DNA of 64,000 nt, from positions 62,001 through 126,000 of the forward strand of contig CAJMST010000001.1 in the NCBI GenBank assembly GCA_905216145.1, given 5' to 3'. Each line of letters begins with the position of its first letter. Position 1 is the stretch's first letter. The notes beneath the pieces were generated by a model. The model saw nothing but the letters and a program-made list of their open reading frames with translations. It was not told where the DNA came from and did no database searches. This document shows, piece after piece, positions 17,459 to 27,051 of the stretch. This DNA is from an uncultured bacterium. GTDB lineage: Bacteria; Actinomycetota; Coriobacteriia; Coriobacteriales; Coriobacteriaceae. A program made the position numbers and the translations under genes.

Positions 17459-17581
17459 GCACTCGCTTGGATTGCCCCTCCCCTTTTGGGCGCGAGTTCT
17501 GGAAAGCACGAATCCAAGACCGAGCCGCTTGGGAAGTTCCATATAATCGATGTCATTAGTATTTCGAAAGGATGGAACAGA

Positions 17582-18568
17582 ATGGCGTTGAGCAAGGCAT
17601 CATGCACCGGTCGCGGATTGATTCCGGCAATTGGTGGACATGTGCACCGCATGTTCGATGAGGGTGAAGACGACCTGTTTTCGCTGAGCCTTGACGATGT
17701 GATGGATGATCGCCCGTGGACCGCCGACGAGCTCATGGGCGGCGGGGCTCGCCCGTCAAGCCCCAATCCCGCACTTGCGCCTAAGACCGCATCTGCGCCG
17801 ACTCCTGCGCAGTTGGCTGTTTCGACGCCCGCGCCTACGCCCGCACCCACTTCGGCGCCCACGCCCGCTCCCCGCCCCGCAAGCGACCCGTCCGAGACGG
17901 CGGCATTTCTCGCTGCAGCGACGCAGGGCAAATCGGCCGACAGCACTGTTATGTACAGCGCCCAGCAGTTGCCTGTTCCTGCGGCACGCAAGCCTCCGGT
18001 CGCAAGGCTCGATGAGCCCGTTGCCCGTCAGGTTGCCTACGATTCCTGGGCTGCAGCCGATCTGGATGAGACCTCTACCGGCATGCCGGCGCTCGACGTT
18101 CCAGTTAACCCGCTTTTTGCCGCCAACACGAGCGCCGCGGACTATGAGGGCGGTGCGACATATTCCGATTATTCCGATGACTATGCTGGCAACGGTCGCA
18201 TCGAGACCGAGGATTATGGCACCGCATCGAGCGATTATCTCAACGATCCGTACGCCGCCACGCCTGCACCGGAATATGACCCGGAGGCCGCGTCCGCGCC
18301 GGCGTATACCAAAAGCACGGGCGAAGAGCGCTTCGCCGATTATTACGCCGAGGAAAAGTCGCTGCGTTTCTCGGAATTTCCGCAGGCAGTCAAGGTTGCC
18401 TTTATCGCCATTGTCATTGCCCTGCTCGGCGCCATTGCGTTTGAGGGATTCCAGCTGTTCCGCGGCCCCACCCAAGCGGAGTCGGAGACCCAGCAAAAAG
18501 AGGACGATAACCAGTACCTGGACATCAACACCCTCAAGGGCGACCCCAACGACGGGGACGACGAGTAG
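17582..18568 (+). CDS. single-pass membrane protein with Pro/Ala-rich linker, function unknown
   Basis: 328 aa from the ATG at 17582 (GAAAGGA upstream). It has an acidic N-terminal segment (DEGEDDLFSLSLDDVMDD), then a Pro/Ala/Thr low-complexity stretch (about 55-110) and a Tyr/Asp/Ser-rich region (about 185-260). One transmembrane helix follows near 270-293 (VAFIAIVIALLGAIAFEGFQ), then an acidic 35-residue tail. There is no signal peptide. The layout suggests a long cytoplasmic disordered arm anchored near its C-terminus. I do not recognise the family. It marks the start of the accessory island. Confidence 0.6.
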   Translation: MALSKASCTGRGLIPAIGGHVHRMFDEGEDDLFSLSLDDVMDDRPWTADELMGGGARPSSPNPALAPKTASAPTPAQLAVSTPAPTPAPTSAPTPAPRPASDPSETAAFLAAATQGKSADSTVMYSAQQLPVPAARKPPVARLDEPVARQVAYDSWAAADLDETSTGMPALDVPVNPLFAANTSAADYEGGATYSDYSDDYAGNGRIETEDYGTASSDYLNDPYAATPAPEYDPEAASAPAYTKSTGEERFADYYAEEKSLRFSEFPQAVKVAFIAIVIALLGAIAFEGFQLFRGPTQAESETQQKEDDNQYLDINTLKGDPNDGDDE

Positions 18569-18705
18569 CGAGGGCTGAAGGCGGCCGCAGGATCCCGCAT
18601 CCAGCACCGGCTTCTAAGTGCTGTTTTGTCATCCAGCTACACTTTTCCGAAGTTTTAAGGTGCCTATTTCGACACTTTTCCGGATTTTATACTCTGTCCC
18701 TCCAG

Positions 18706-18999
18706 ATGCGCTTTACGGTGCAGGCGTTGGAAGAAGGGCCATGTGCCGCTGGCGGCCCACATGTTCTGCAGATCAAGCTGCTCGGAGACGACTCGCGCGA
18801 GCCGTCCAGCTGGAAGCTCTTTGCCGACGGCGCGTGCGTTGCGGACGGATCCGGCGCCTTTGCCCGCGAGTGCTTCTGCGAGGGCGCCGAGGTGTTTCTG
18901 GACCTGTGCCGCGACGCCGCACGCGCGACCGAGCTGTACCAGTGGAGCCAGAGGGAGTACGAGCTGCTGAGTGCGGCCCGCAGGATCGTAAGGGTGTAG
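18706..18999 (+). CDS. small hypothetical protein
   Basis: 97 aa, acidic and Cys-containing, with a credible soluble-protein composition (SSWKLFADGACVADGSGAF...CFCEGAEVFLDLCRDAARATELYQWSQREYELL). No Shine-Dalgarno is evident at the ATG. A perfect hairpin (19038-19060) follows the stop. I do not recognise the family; it could be a real small gene or a chance frame in GC-rich DNA. The stretch 18569-18705 before it holds only a weak stem-loop at about 18602-18622. Confidence 0.4.
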   Translation: MRFTVQALEEGPCAAGGPHVLQIKLLGDDSREPSSWKLFADGACVADGSGAFARECFCEGAEVFLDLCRDAARATELYQWSQREYELLSAARRIVRV

Positions 19000-19037
19000 A
19001 CGGGCGGACGAGCCATCGACGATTTTGAGCTGGCAAG

Positions 19038-19060
19038 GGCCGGGAACTAGATTCCCGGCC
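19038..19060. terminator. hairpin between convergent genes
   Basis: Stem GGCCGGGAA/TTCCCGGCC with a short loop, lying between the 97-aa plus-strand ORF and the minus-strand GmrSD gene. Only a short T stretch follows on the plus side, so it is a weak terminator candidate in either direction. Confidence 0.45.
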
Positions 19061-19066
19061 TTCAAC

Positions 19067-21190
19067 CTAGCACTGCTTTATAAGATCGAGCACCGCGGGA
19101 ATGTCATCGGCACTCCGAAGGGCAACATAGGTTGGTAGGCCCGGGCCAAATCCACCCTGTGTACGTTTGTCCTGGCACATGTCCTCTGGATCCGTTAGAT
19201 CATCCACACTCTTTGCCAAGCCAACGGCAATCCAGCCACCGTTGCTAGTCCTGCCTTCCAGCACGGCATGCAGTTTTCGCTTGCCCGACCTAAAGCCAAC
19301 ATAGTACTTGGCTATATAGGACTCCCACGAAGGGTTACCACTCAGAACGGACTCGCACACCTCATCGAAAAGCTTCTGGTTGAGCCCACCTTCGGCAAAG
19401 GTGGTGTGGTTCTCCTGCAGAGTCCAGACAGGAGCCTCGTCAGACTCCCCACGAGAAGGACGGTACTTGTCGACGACGTCTGCCGGAAGGTCGGGATACT
19501 TCCATATCTCGCACGCTTCTTTCGCCAGCTCGTCCGCGCGCTGCCCAATCTCTTCCTCACCCCATTTTTCATGCGAGACAATCGATTTGTTTAGGTAGAG
19601 CGGGCTGCACTTAAATCCGACGTCAGGCAGATTGAGCTTGTCCGAGAACGACCGGTTTGAGTACTCCTGGTTGTAGCCCGTCAGCGTAAGATTTCCCAAG
19701 TTGTTGCACAGCCTGTCGTGGACGTCTTCCCAGTTCTCACCAAGCGATTCCTTCCAGCCGTGCTCATCATCGATCGTCTGGGGCATGATGTGCTCGATCT
19801 GGTAATCGTCGGCTGAGATGGGCTCCTTCGGGTGGTGCCAGTTCTCTATGCGTTCCAGGTAATAGCGTTTTTTAGAGAAGCGGTTGTAGCAGTCACGCGT
19901 CTTAAACTCCTCGACAAAATGCTCGTCTGTCGGAAAGTATGCGGTCATACCGCTGCTGTGGATAAGGAACATCGCCGTAACGTACTCCTCGATATCGTCC
20001 TGCTGCTCGAGATTGCGATACATGCCGGCAAAGAAATTATTTAGGCCCGTGGTAAGTCTGCCGCAAACCGCTCGCCTGAACAGAAACGACTCGATAGTCT
20101 CGCAGATACGTAAAAACGCATTGCGGTCTAGTCCATTCCCCTCGTAAACCGAATAAAGCAACATTAAGAGGGGCCTTATCTGCTTCACGTCGAGGCTTAC
20201 GATTCTGCCGAACACTCGGCGCAGTCCGTCGTCCTTCTCCTTACCAAGGAACAGACTGGCGTATCTATGTGCATACCCGCGCAGCTCCTTAAGCAGGCCC
20301 TCGGTGTCACCATCGTAGTCGTCGGCGAAATAGCGCTTAAACTCGTAGTAGGCCTCGTTCTCCTTCGGCATCCTATTGGGAACTTTAAGCCACAGCCAGT
20401 ACCAGATAAATGCATTGAACTCTTCTTCGCCGCCTTTTCCGAACAAGTGCTCGAGCGGATGCCAGTAACCCTCGTAGAGCTTGGTCTGCTCGTCGTTGGG
20501 AAGCGACATAAGAACGTAGTTACGAATGAGGTCGATAGGCGTGAGCGGCTTACCCTTGGAGTTCATGGACTCAAATATGAGCTGGGCATTATCGACGCCA
20601 GCGGTGAGCTTAGTGTCGATGACCTGCACGCGGTTTAGCCCCGCCCAAAGCCTTGCAGGGTCGAATGATTTCCCGTGCATCTTTTCACGGAAGAACGCGT
20701 GGTTCTCGACAATGCGATCCGATTTTTCATCCGGCACGGGTGACCTAGACACGATGGAGAACAGCGTCTCTTTATCGTCCTGCGAGAGCACCAATTTGTA
20801 GCGCGCTAGACCGTTGTAGTCGTCATCGTTAAAGAGGTAGTTCTTCCGCAGCGCCGAAATCTTGAGATCGCCAAGGAAGCCAGCCTTGTCGGGATTACTC
20901 TCCAGATAGTCAGCCAAGGCAGCAATCATCAACGAAAACGTCGTCAGACGCTGCTGTCCGTCAATCAGAAGCACTCGCGAGATACTCGTGGCAGAGCTCT
21001 CGGACTCGGGGATATAGAGCATCGACCCCACGAAGTGCGATACGCCATCACGGCCAGCGCGCATGACGTCATCCCAAAGCACCTCGCACTCTTTTACACT
21101 CCACGAGTAAACTCGCTGATACACAGGAATGACGAACTGCATCTTCGCCACGCCCATAAGGTCGAGCAGATTCGCCTCGGTTGCTTTCAT
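19067..21190 (-). CDS. GmrSD-type DUF262/DUF1524 nuclease
   Basis: 707 aa. The DUF262 (ParB/Srx-like NTPase) domain is N-terminal with the family-defining IDGQQRLTTFSLM (DGQQR at residues 77-81) and IPVYQRVYSW. The C-terminal half has the DUF1524 HNH-like motif DDYQIEHIMPQT and NNLGNLTLTGYN. Proteins of this architecture include GmrSD-like type IV restriction enzymes that cut modified phage DNA. It has AAAGGGG before the ATG and stands alone in its transcription unit. An extra roughly 100-residue C-terminal domain after DUF1524 (including FRSGKRKLHAVLEGR) may be a substrate-recognition module. Confidence 0.85.
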   Translation of the reverse strand: MKATEANLLDLMGVAKMQFVIPVYQRVYSWSVKECEVLWDDVMRAGRDGVSHFVGSMLYIPESESSATSISRVLLIDGQQRLTTFSLMIAALADYLESNPDKAGFLGDLKISALRKNYLFNDDDYNGLARYKLVLSQDDKETLFSIVSRSPVPDEKSDRIVENHAFFREKMHGKSFDPARLWAGLNRVQVIDTKLTAGVDNAQLIFESMNSKGKPLTPIDLIRNYVLMSLPNDEQTKLYEGYWHPLEHLFGKGGEEEFNAFIWYWLWLKVPNRMPKENEAYYEFKRYFADDYDGDTEGLLKELRGYAHRYASLFLGKEKDDGLRRVFGRIVSLDVKQIRPLLMLLYSVYEGNGLDRNAFLRICETIESFLFRRAVCGRLTTGLNNFFAGMYRNLEQQDDIEEYVTAMFLIHSSGMTAYFPTDEHFVEEFKTRDCYNRFSKKRYYLERIENWHHPKEPISADDYQIEHIMPQTIDDEHGWKESLGENWEDVHDRLCNNLGNLTLTGYNQEYSNRSFSDKLNLPDVGFKCSPLYLNKSIVSHEKWGEEEIGQRADELAKEACEIWKYPDLPADVVDKYRPSRGESDEAPVWTLQENHTTFAEGGLNQKLFDEVCESVLSGNPSWESYIAKYYVGFRSGKRKLHAVLEGRTSNGGWIAVGLAKSVDDLTDPEDMCQDKRTQGGFGPGLPTYVALRSADDIPAVLDLIKQC

Positions 21191-21640
21191 TTACGCTTGT
21201 CCCCTTTCTTGTTTACGCCGCTTGCGGTCAGTCCCCCACTGAACGAAAGGCGCTAAAGACCAGAGCATCGAAGCGCTGGAGCAACCGGGATGCTCATATC
21301 GTCAGATTCTACAACGAAAGCAAACACTTACGCCGTCATGGTGGCGCGCGATCGCTGCACGCCACTCCCCAAAATCATACGATGTCAAAAGACTGACACT
21401 TGTGTATGCCTTTTGACATTGCCACAGACTTACGGGTTTCTTGTCTCATATGCCAAGAGCGGATATCTAGATCGCTGCCCCTCCCGCCCAAAGGAGCTCG
21501 ACAAGAACTGATCGTAGGGCAAATCAGACATCGAGCAAGTCGCCGACATGCTCATCGCGCCTCGCAAAAAGATGGGCAAACACGGGACCATCTTAAGCGG
21601 TGGCGATGATGACACGGAATTGCAGCCGAATCGCCCCGAC
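21191..21640. other. 450-bp gap with one hairpin, no gene seen
   Basis: No ORF here has a recognisable product. The only structure I see is a perfect 10-bp stem ATGTCAAAAG/CTTTTGACAT at 21382-21391 and 21410-21419, which could be an operator or a fold-back for the minus-strand gene starting at 21190. Confidence 0.4.
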
Positions 21641-24375
21641 CTATTCACCACCCGATGCCGGCAAGCTGTTGAGCGGCTCGCTCTCACCGGCGGCACCAAG
21701 GTGCTTCTGTATCTTCTCAATCCGCTTAAGGGTTGAAGTCAAATACCCAAGACCCCTCTTCAACTGCTTAAGCAACCTGCTATCCCTGCGATCCCCCTTT
21801 CCATTCTCCTTCTCGACATCTTCCTCAACACCAGCGATGCTGCGCCGCACGGCCTCGGCCGCTTTCCGCACCAGAATGGCCCCTTCATGCGGGCAGCGGT
21901 CAGTTGCCACATCAAGAAAAGCAAGGAGCCTCGAACATTCGACGAGCACGAACTGCGCGTAGTTCTCCCCCATCGATGCCGCCAAGGCAACGCCGCCGGA
22001 ACCCAATAGACCAAGCGCGGCGCCGCCGCCCGTAATCAAAGCAGTGCCACCGGCCATGCCCATGCCGCCGGCGGCCAAGGCCCCACCGCCAGCTGCAGCA
22101 AGGCTCGCATTGACAAGCGCAGCCCCGTGAAGGCCGACAAACGAGCCTCCGAAGATACCGATAGCAATATCCGGAGCGAGTACCGCGGCCGCCCCTCCTG
22201 CGCCTACGGCCGCCGCCACGACAATGACGCCGCCCACCAAAAGCTTTGGCAATGTACCTGAAAGCTCGCGGAAGCGTGTCCCGCAACGTTTCTCTAGGGA
22301 ACGTACGGCGTCCAAATCAACTGCGTCTTGTCTCCTGGGAAATTCATCTTTAACCCAAGACCCACTCTCCTTCAAACCTTTGTATTCCTTCTTCTCTTCA
22401 TCTCCCAACTGCGAATAGGGACAAAACTCGACTAACTCCTGCGCAACCAGCAAGGCGCGTACCTTACCGCCTCGCTGCCGTGAAATAGCCTCAAGGGCTC
22501 CGTACGCGTCCTCCTCGCTCAAAAAGTAGCCGTCTGCATCAATGCCTAGGCCATCCGCGACCGAATCCTGCCACGCGCGGGCCCAGCTCCTCTTTTGCCC
22601 TTTGCGCACTTCGTTCTTCTCGTTCCTGTAGTCGTAGTTGATGGCGACAAGCTCCAGCGAGAAGGCAATCCTCGTCGTTTCTCTATCTAGGCTATAAAAG
22701 TGGAATCCATCGAAGATATCCTGGCGGCGCCTGGCGCGCTCAGCCCAGGCCTCGGAAATTTCCTCCGCCATATAGCCCCAGTCGGCATGGAGGGCAAACG
22801 CAAGGCGTCCAACTCCGGCGTAGTTTATTCGCATGAAGAGCTTCTGGGCGAAAACGACCTTGTTCCCCTCGCATTCGATACCCGCCCTAACTGCTGCCGT
22901 CGCCAGATTTGCCAGAACGAACGAAGTGCTCGAAACCGTGACCATGCGAGTGAGGGCCCTGCTGTTGTAGGGCATGAAATGCGAAGCCTTGAGCTTGCGC
23001 AAGCCGGAGGCATCACTCACTTCGCAACGTTCTAGCTCGGCCTTGAGCCTTGAAAGCATGTAGAGACAACGAACGATAACCTCGTTGGCCACGACTGCTG
23101 GCACCTGGCTTAAAGCCTGATCGAGAAGACCGACTTCCGTCCGAAGGTCGAAGCGAATGGGCTTGCCGTCCTCGGTTTTGAACGCCGTTCCGTTAAACAG
23201 CTTTGAGATCCATTGCTGAATGCGAATATCCTCGCCCTTATAGGCAATCTGCATGTCTTGAAAAACAGGCAGGGAGGAGAGCTCCTTTAGCAGGGACAGC
23301 ACAACGCCGGGAATACCCGTCCCCTTACCGGGGTTTGAACTAGACCCCGCCATGTCGCTCACGAGATGCATCGCCCAGAACAGAGTACCAAACGCGATTT
23401 TCTCTGGAACGTTCCTGCCTATAAGAGGGCAGTCGGGATCGAAGGCGGCGGCAGGCAGGTCAAAGGCGACAAACCGGCCGGCCGTATCGGTACCATAGCC
23501 TTTGCACGTGAATTGCGAGAGAATCGAACACGCAAGGCCAACCAAGCTCGGGTGGTGCGAGAAATCTCGCAGATGATGTTGGAGCCCGCCGCCAAACTCG
23601 GCGGTCAGCTTGTCCGCGGCAAGAGGAAACTCTTTCTCTAGAAAGCGAATAGCGTCTTCTAGAGTTGCATCCGCCTTTGTCATACCCGCAGACTTGGCAA
23701 TCGTAAGAACGAATTTGCCAACCTTCTCGTCGCCCCACTCTTTGGCACCCTCTAGGTTGAAGTCTTTCTGCCAAAGGATATTCAACGCGCCCGTGAGGAG
23801 CCCACTAACGGCTGCAAGTTCATAGTCGAACTTCGTAGCCTTTTCAGCCCGAGGGTCAAAATCAAAGAGGACCTCCTCCCCATCGGGAGCGTCCCTAAAA
23901 CCAACCAGCACGGCGCTACCGTTCAGCGGCGCAGATGTAACTTTGGGCAGTTGAGGCATGGTGTAGACTATCTCGCCACCACTAAAAACAAGTTCGTCTG
24001 CCATACCGGCTTCCTCCTGCAAACGCGTAAAATCAGATTGCTCTACGCCGCCAAATCCCTCTTCGTAGAAGTATTCGAAAATCTCGGTGATGCAGTTGCT
24101 CAGAACCTCGTCGGGATAGTTCGCCACTGGCAGCCTATACACCTCATTGTGCACGATAACGCACACAGCGTCACGGGTCCCTGCCTATCCGTCCAGCGGA
24201 TCATGTTAGCAAGCCGCTCTTCGATAATGGAAGCCATTTCGATGTCCACGCTCTTGACCCGCTTGGTCTCGGCGGGCGTCAGCGTGTCCTTGAATAGCAT
24301 CTCAAGCACAGCCCTCTGATGCTGATTCTGGAATCCTTCCCGCAACCATTCCTTCTGCTTGCGCCCAACGGGCAC
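21641..24375 (-). pseudogene. large membrane-associated protein of unknown family, frameshifted near its N-terminus
   Basis: Two minus-strand frames read as one protein. A 66-residue N-terminal part starting MPVGRKQKEWLREGFQ (ATG at 24375) runs to RWTDRQG. The rest (21641 to about 24180) continues naturally as TRDAVCVIVHNEVYRLP in the next frame, giving about 910 residues. The switch lies at a GGGACCC run near 24172-24180, and loss of one G would explain it. The body has a conserved-looking block near MHLVSDMAGSSSNPGKGTGI. A Gly/Ala-rich hydrophobic stretch of about 90 residues follows (around 22255-21975; for example LLVGGVIVVAAAVGAGGAAA). The C-terminal part is charged and helical. The start lies 4 bp after the exonuclease stop, so the pair is an operon. 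The 841-aa portion could still be made from a GTG at 24166. I do not recognise the family. Confidence 0.65.
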
Positions 24376-24379
24376 CCGC

Positions 24380-25114
24380 CTACCTCCCCTCCGCCTTTAG
24401 TTTCAGCAGCAGGTCGCCCAGCTCGGGGCACTTGTTGGAAAGGCGCGTCTGAGCTCGCTCGCCCATCCCCCACCGCTGGCGGACTTCCCAGGCGCGCGGG
24501 CTCACGCAGTAGTCCCCATCCATCACCCGCCCGAGCAACTTGGCGGTCACGCGTGCATCGGCTAGGGCGCTGTGGGCGTGACCCGTCGAATCGTCGAACT
24601 CGATGCCAAGCCACGTCGCCGCGTCACTCAAAGAGACGCACCCGTGGCTGCCCACGTCCATGATCGAGGTGTAAAACGCCTGCAGGTCGGCCCAGTCCGT
24701 AGGAAATGCGGCAAGGTCGATATGCTTTGCCTGACACTCGGTCAAAAGCTGTCGACGGTCCGCCCCGCTCCAGCAAACCACTTGGGCGGAGTAGCGACCG
24801 ATCCAATCGCTGAGCCTTTTAATCACCATGTAGAGCGGATCGGCCATCGCGGTGTCCACGGCTGATATCCCCGTAAGCTCGCGGACGGGAAACGCAACGC
24901 CTTCGGTAAATTCCGTCTGCACAAACTGCGAGAACTCGCCCATAACGTTACCATGGTAATCGAGCTTGACGGCGCCGACCTCGATAATCTCATTGCGCAG
25001 TCCACGTCGCTGGCGCTGCTTTGGCACCGGCGCAAACTCAAAGTCCAGCACAATCTGGCGCGCAAAGTTCGTCGTATCGATAGCCGAGATACACGGCGTC
25101 TTTTCAGCTGACAC
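24380..25114 (-). CDS. DEDDh-family 3'-5' exonuclease-like protein
   Basis: 244 aa from a GTG at 25114 with GAAAGG upstream; a longer reading from 25228 is less likely. The exonuclease motifs are VLDFEFAP (ExoI DxE), a central DWIGRYSAQVVCWSGADRRQ (ExoII) and HSALADARVTAKLLG (ExoIII H-x4-D). This matches DnaQ-like or ERI-1-like RNA/DNA exonucleases. Its stop is 4 bp before the large frameshifted gene, which suggests joint expression and function. Together with nearby restriction and AAA genes it may belong to a defence module. Confidence 0.75.
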   Translation of the reverse strand: MSAEKTPCISAIDTTNFARQIVLDFEFAPVPKQRQRRGLRNEIIEVGAVKLDYHGNVMGEFSQFVQTEFTEGVAFPVRELTGISAVDTAMADPLYMVIKRLSDWIGRYSAQVVCWSGADRRQLLTECQAKHIDLAAFPTDWADLQAFYTSIMDVGSHGCVSLSDAATWLGIEFDDSTGHAHSALADARVTAKLLGRVMDGDYCVSPRAWEVRQRWGMGERAQTRLSNKCPELGDLLLKLKAEGR

Positions 25115-25569
25115 GGTTAGGGCCTTTCTCCGTTGCCTGCCGCTTGCTACATAGGCGGCTACATTGCCGTAAGGATAGGCGCCCGTACGGACATGAAAGT
25201 GGGGCGCAATACCATGCGCCAGGCACACGTCATGCAGACGGCCCCAAGAGAGTTGCCCGCTCTATTCAAATGCATGAAAAAGATTTAGGCCCGGTGACTT
25301 GAATCAGCGGTCATCCCGGGCCCATCAGAGCTCGTAGAGCTCTTGGTTGCTTTGGTCTCGCTCTTCACGGCGCTTATCGAACTTTCCGAGGCACTCAAGC
25401 AGCATTCGAAGCATAACAAGTCGCTGCCATTAAGGCACTGACCTCTTGACCAAGCAACGGCGCTGCCCAGCTATCACCCTTGGGCTGCCGTCAACTTTAT
25501 TCTATCCGCGAGCATCTGGTTTACCAAATGGATTTTCGGTAAAGGAAGCACGGCACGCCCGCAAAACCA
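25115..25569. other. 455-bp gap, no confident gene
   Basis: No complete gene is supported. A 29-codon minus-strand frame at 25325-25414 (MLRMLLECLGKFDKRREERD and a few more residues) has a natural-looking charged sequence. It could be the decayed end of an older gene. Confidence 0.3.
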
Positions 25570-26865
25570 CTACGCCCCAAGTGCCGCCATGGGAATCACC
25601 GCCACGCCGTCGTCGCGTGTGTAGGCAATGCTCCCCTTTCCAACCACGACCGCCAAAAACGCCGGCGCGGCATTCTGGGCGGCAGGATTGGAGAGCACTT
25701 TCCTCTCCAGCGCCTTGAGATTTCTCGCTCCATCGTCTGCTTTCGCATCACTCAGCTTGACCTCGATGGCTCCCCAGCGCCCGTCGTGCTCAACGATCAG
25801 ATCGACCTCAAGGCCCTTCTCATCTCGGAAATAATGGACACTGTTGTCGACACCGCCGTAGGTGGAAAGGAACACGCGCACGTCGCGCAGGACGAGATTC
25901 TCAAAGAGCATCCCCAGCGTTTGCATATCGCCAAGCAGCCGCTCAGGGGTAGCCCCCAGCAACGCCGCCGCAAGTGACGGGTCACAGAAGTAGCGCTTGG
26001 GGCGCACGCGAACGCGGGCCTTCGAGCGCATGGGCGGCTCCCATCCGCACAGGTCCTCGGTCAGCTTGAGCCTGTTGAAGAGGTCCAAGTACGCAGCGAT
26101 GGTCCTCTCGTCGGGGCCCGCCTCACCGTACGAGGCGTCCTTTACGAGCGTCTTGTACGTGACAGCCTGGCTCTCGTTCATGGCAAGAGCTCGCAAAAGG
26201 CCGTGTGCAAGCTCGGGCGACATGCCCTCGTCCAGCACGTTGACGTCGAGCACCGAGTGCACGTACTGGCTTGCCGTCTCTCGCGCAAGATCTTCCGAAA
26301 GCCCAAGATTTGCAGGCCAACCGCCCCTGCAGCACCAGCGGGCGACGTCATCCACCGTGCTCTCGCGACGCTGAGGGGCAAAATCCTCGCCCTTAAAGAG
26401 GCTTGCCAGTGACACGAGCGGCTCGCCGTCGCCCGACTCACACAGGGCCATGGGGCGCATTGACAGACGGGCGATCCTACCCGTGCCGGAATGACGAACA
26501 TGGCTGCGCTCCTCGCTTTTGAGCGCGGTCGAGCCCGTGAGCAAAAGTGTCCCCCGTTCGTTGCCGCTCGCGTCCACGAAACGCCGGGCGGCATCCCAAA
26601 CCTCGGGCACCTCCTGCCATTCATCGACCAGGTGTGGCGCATCGCCGATGAGCGCCAGGCTTGGGTCGACCTCTGCCGCCGCACGCTGCGCAGGCTCATC
26701 GAGCCTGGAGACGCTCGCCGAGCGAGAGAGCGCCGTCCAGGTCTTGCCGCACCATTTGGGGCCGTTGATCTCCACACAGCCAAACGCCCGCATAAGGGTG
26801 TCGAGGCGCTCCTCTATGAGCCGGGGCCTATATCCCTTTTGGGTCAATCTCTTTGGTGCATCCAT
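25570..26865 (-). CDS. AAA-type ATPase with DUF4143 domain
   Basis: 431 aa. The N-terminal ATPase has a modified P-loop, NGPKWCGKTWTA, and Walker B LVDEWQEVPEVWD, followed by TLLLTGSTAL. The C-terminal DUF4143 has an endonuclease-fold-like EVDLIVEHDGRWGAIEVKLSDAK (E-x-D...E-V-K). Such proteins are widespread in gut bacteria, often beside toxins or mobile DNA, with no settled function. The ATG has an AGAGGGA site. Five 23-bp direct repeats lie directly upstream. Confidence 0.85.
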   Translation of the reverse strand: MDAPKRLTQKGYRPRLIEERLDTLMRAFGCVEINGPKWCGKTWTALSRSASVSRLDEPAQRAAAEVDPSLALIGDAPHLVDEWQEVPEVWDAARRFVDASGNERGTLLLTGSTALKSEERSHVRHSGTGRIARLSMRPMALCESGDGEPLVSLASLFKGEDFAPQRRESTVDDVARWCCRGGWPANLGLSEDLARETASQYVHSVLDVNVLDEGMSPELAHGLLRALAMNESQAVTYKTLVKDASYGEAGPDERTIAAYLDLFNRLKLTEDLCGWEPPMRSKARVRVRPKRYFCDPSLAAALLGATPERLLGDMQTLGMLFENLVLRDVRVFLSTYGGVDNSVHYFRDEKGLEVDLIVEHDGRWGAIEVKLSDAKADDGARNLKALERKVLSNPAAQNAAPAFLAVVVGKGSIAYTRDDGVAVIPMAALGA

Positions 26866-26895
26866 AGACGGCCGTCCCTCTCTATCACGCGATAT

Positions 26896-27003
26896 GCGAA
26901 ATTACGCCATTCTCAATGCTGATTTTACGCTACTTTCAATGTAGTTTTTACGCCATGACAGATGTAGTTTTTACGCCATTTTCATTGTAGGTTTTACGCT
27001 TGG
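26896..27003. repeat. five 23-bp direct repeats upstream of the DUF4143 ATPase
   Basis: The core TTTTACGCCAT (with small changes) recurs with ACGC at 26904, 26927, 26950, 26973 and 26996, an exact 23-bp period. The intervening bases resemble TTCAATGTAG. The array begins 31 bp before the ATPase start codon. Repeats of this kind occur at the ends of some IS21-like elements, so it may be an IS end remnant; otherwise it is an iteron-style binding array. No transposase is seen here. Confidence 0.8.
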
Positions 27004-27051
27004 CATCCTTAGCGCGACCCATTCCGAGCAATCACATCAGAGCGCGCTTGG

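Noticed and set aside
21400..21609. 69-codon plus-strand ORF in the gap after the GmrSD gene
   Set aside because: Basic low-complexity composition, no ribosome site and no recognisable motif.
24166..24200. Programmed ribosomal frameshift in the large protein
   Set aside because: No heptameric slippery sequence or clear downstream pseudoknot at the GGGACCC run; a simple one-base indel is more economical.
25325..25414. 29-residue minus-strand ORF MLRMLLECLGKFDKRREERD...
   Set aside because: Natural-looking sequence but too short, with no ribosome site and no family match by eye; kept only as a possible remnant.
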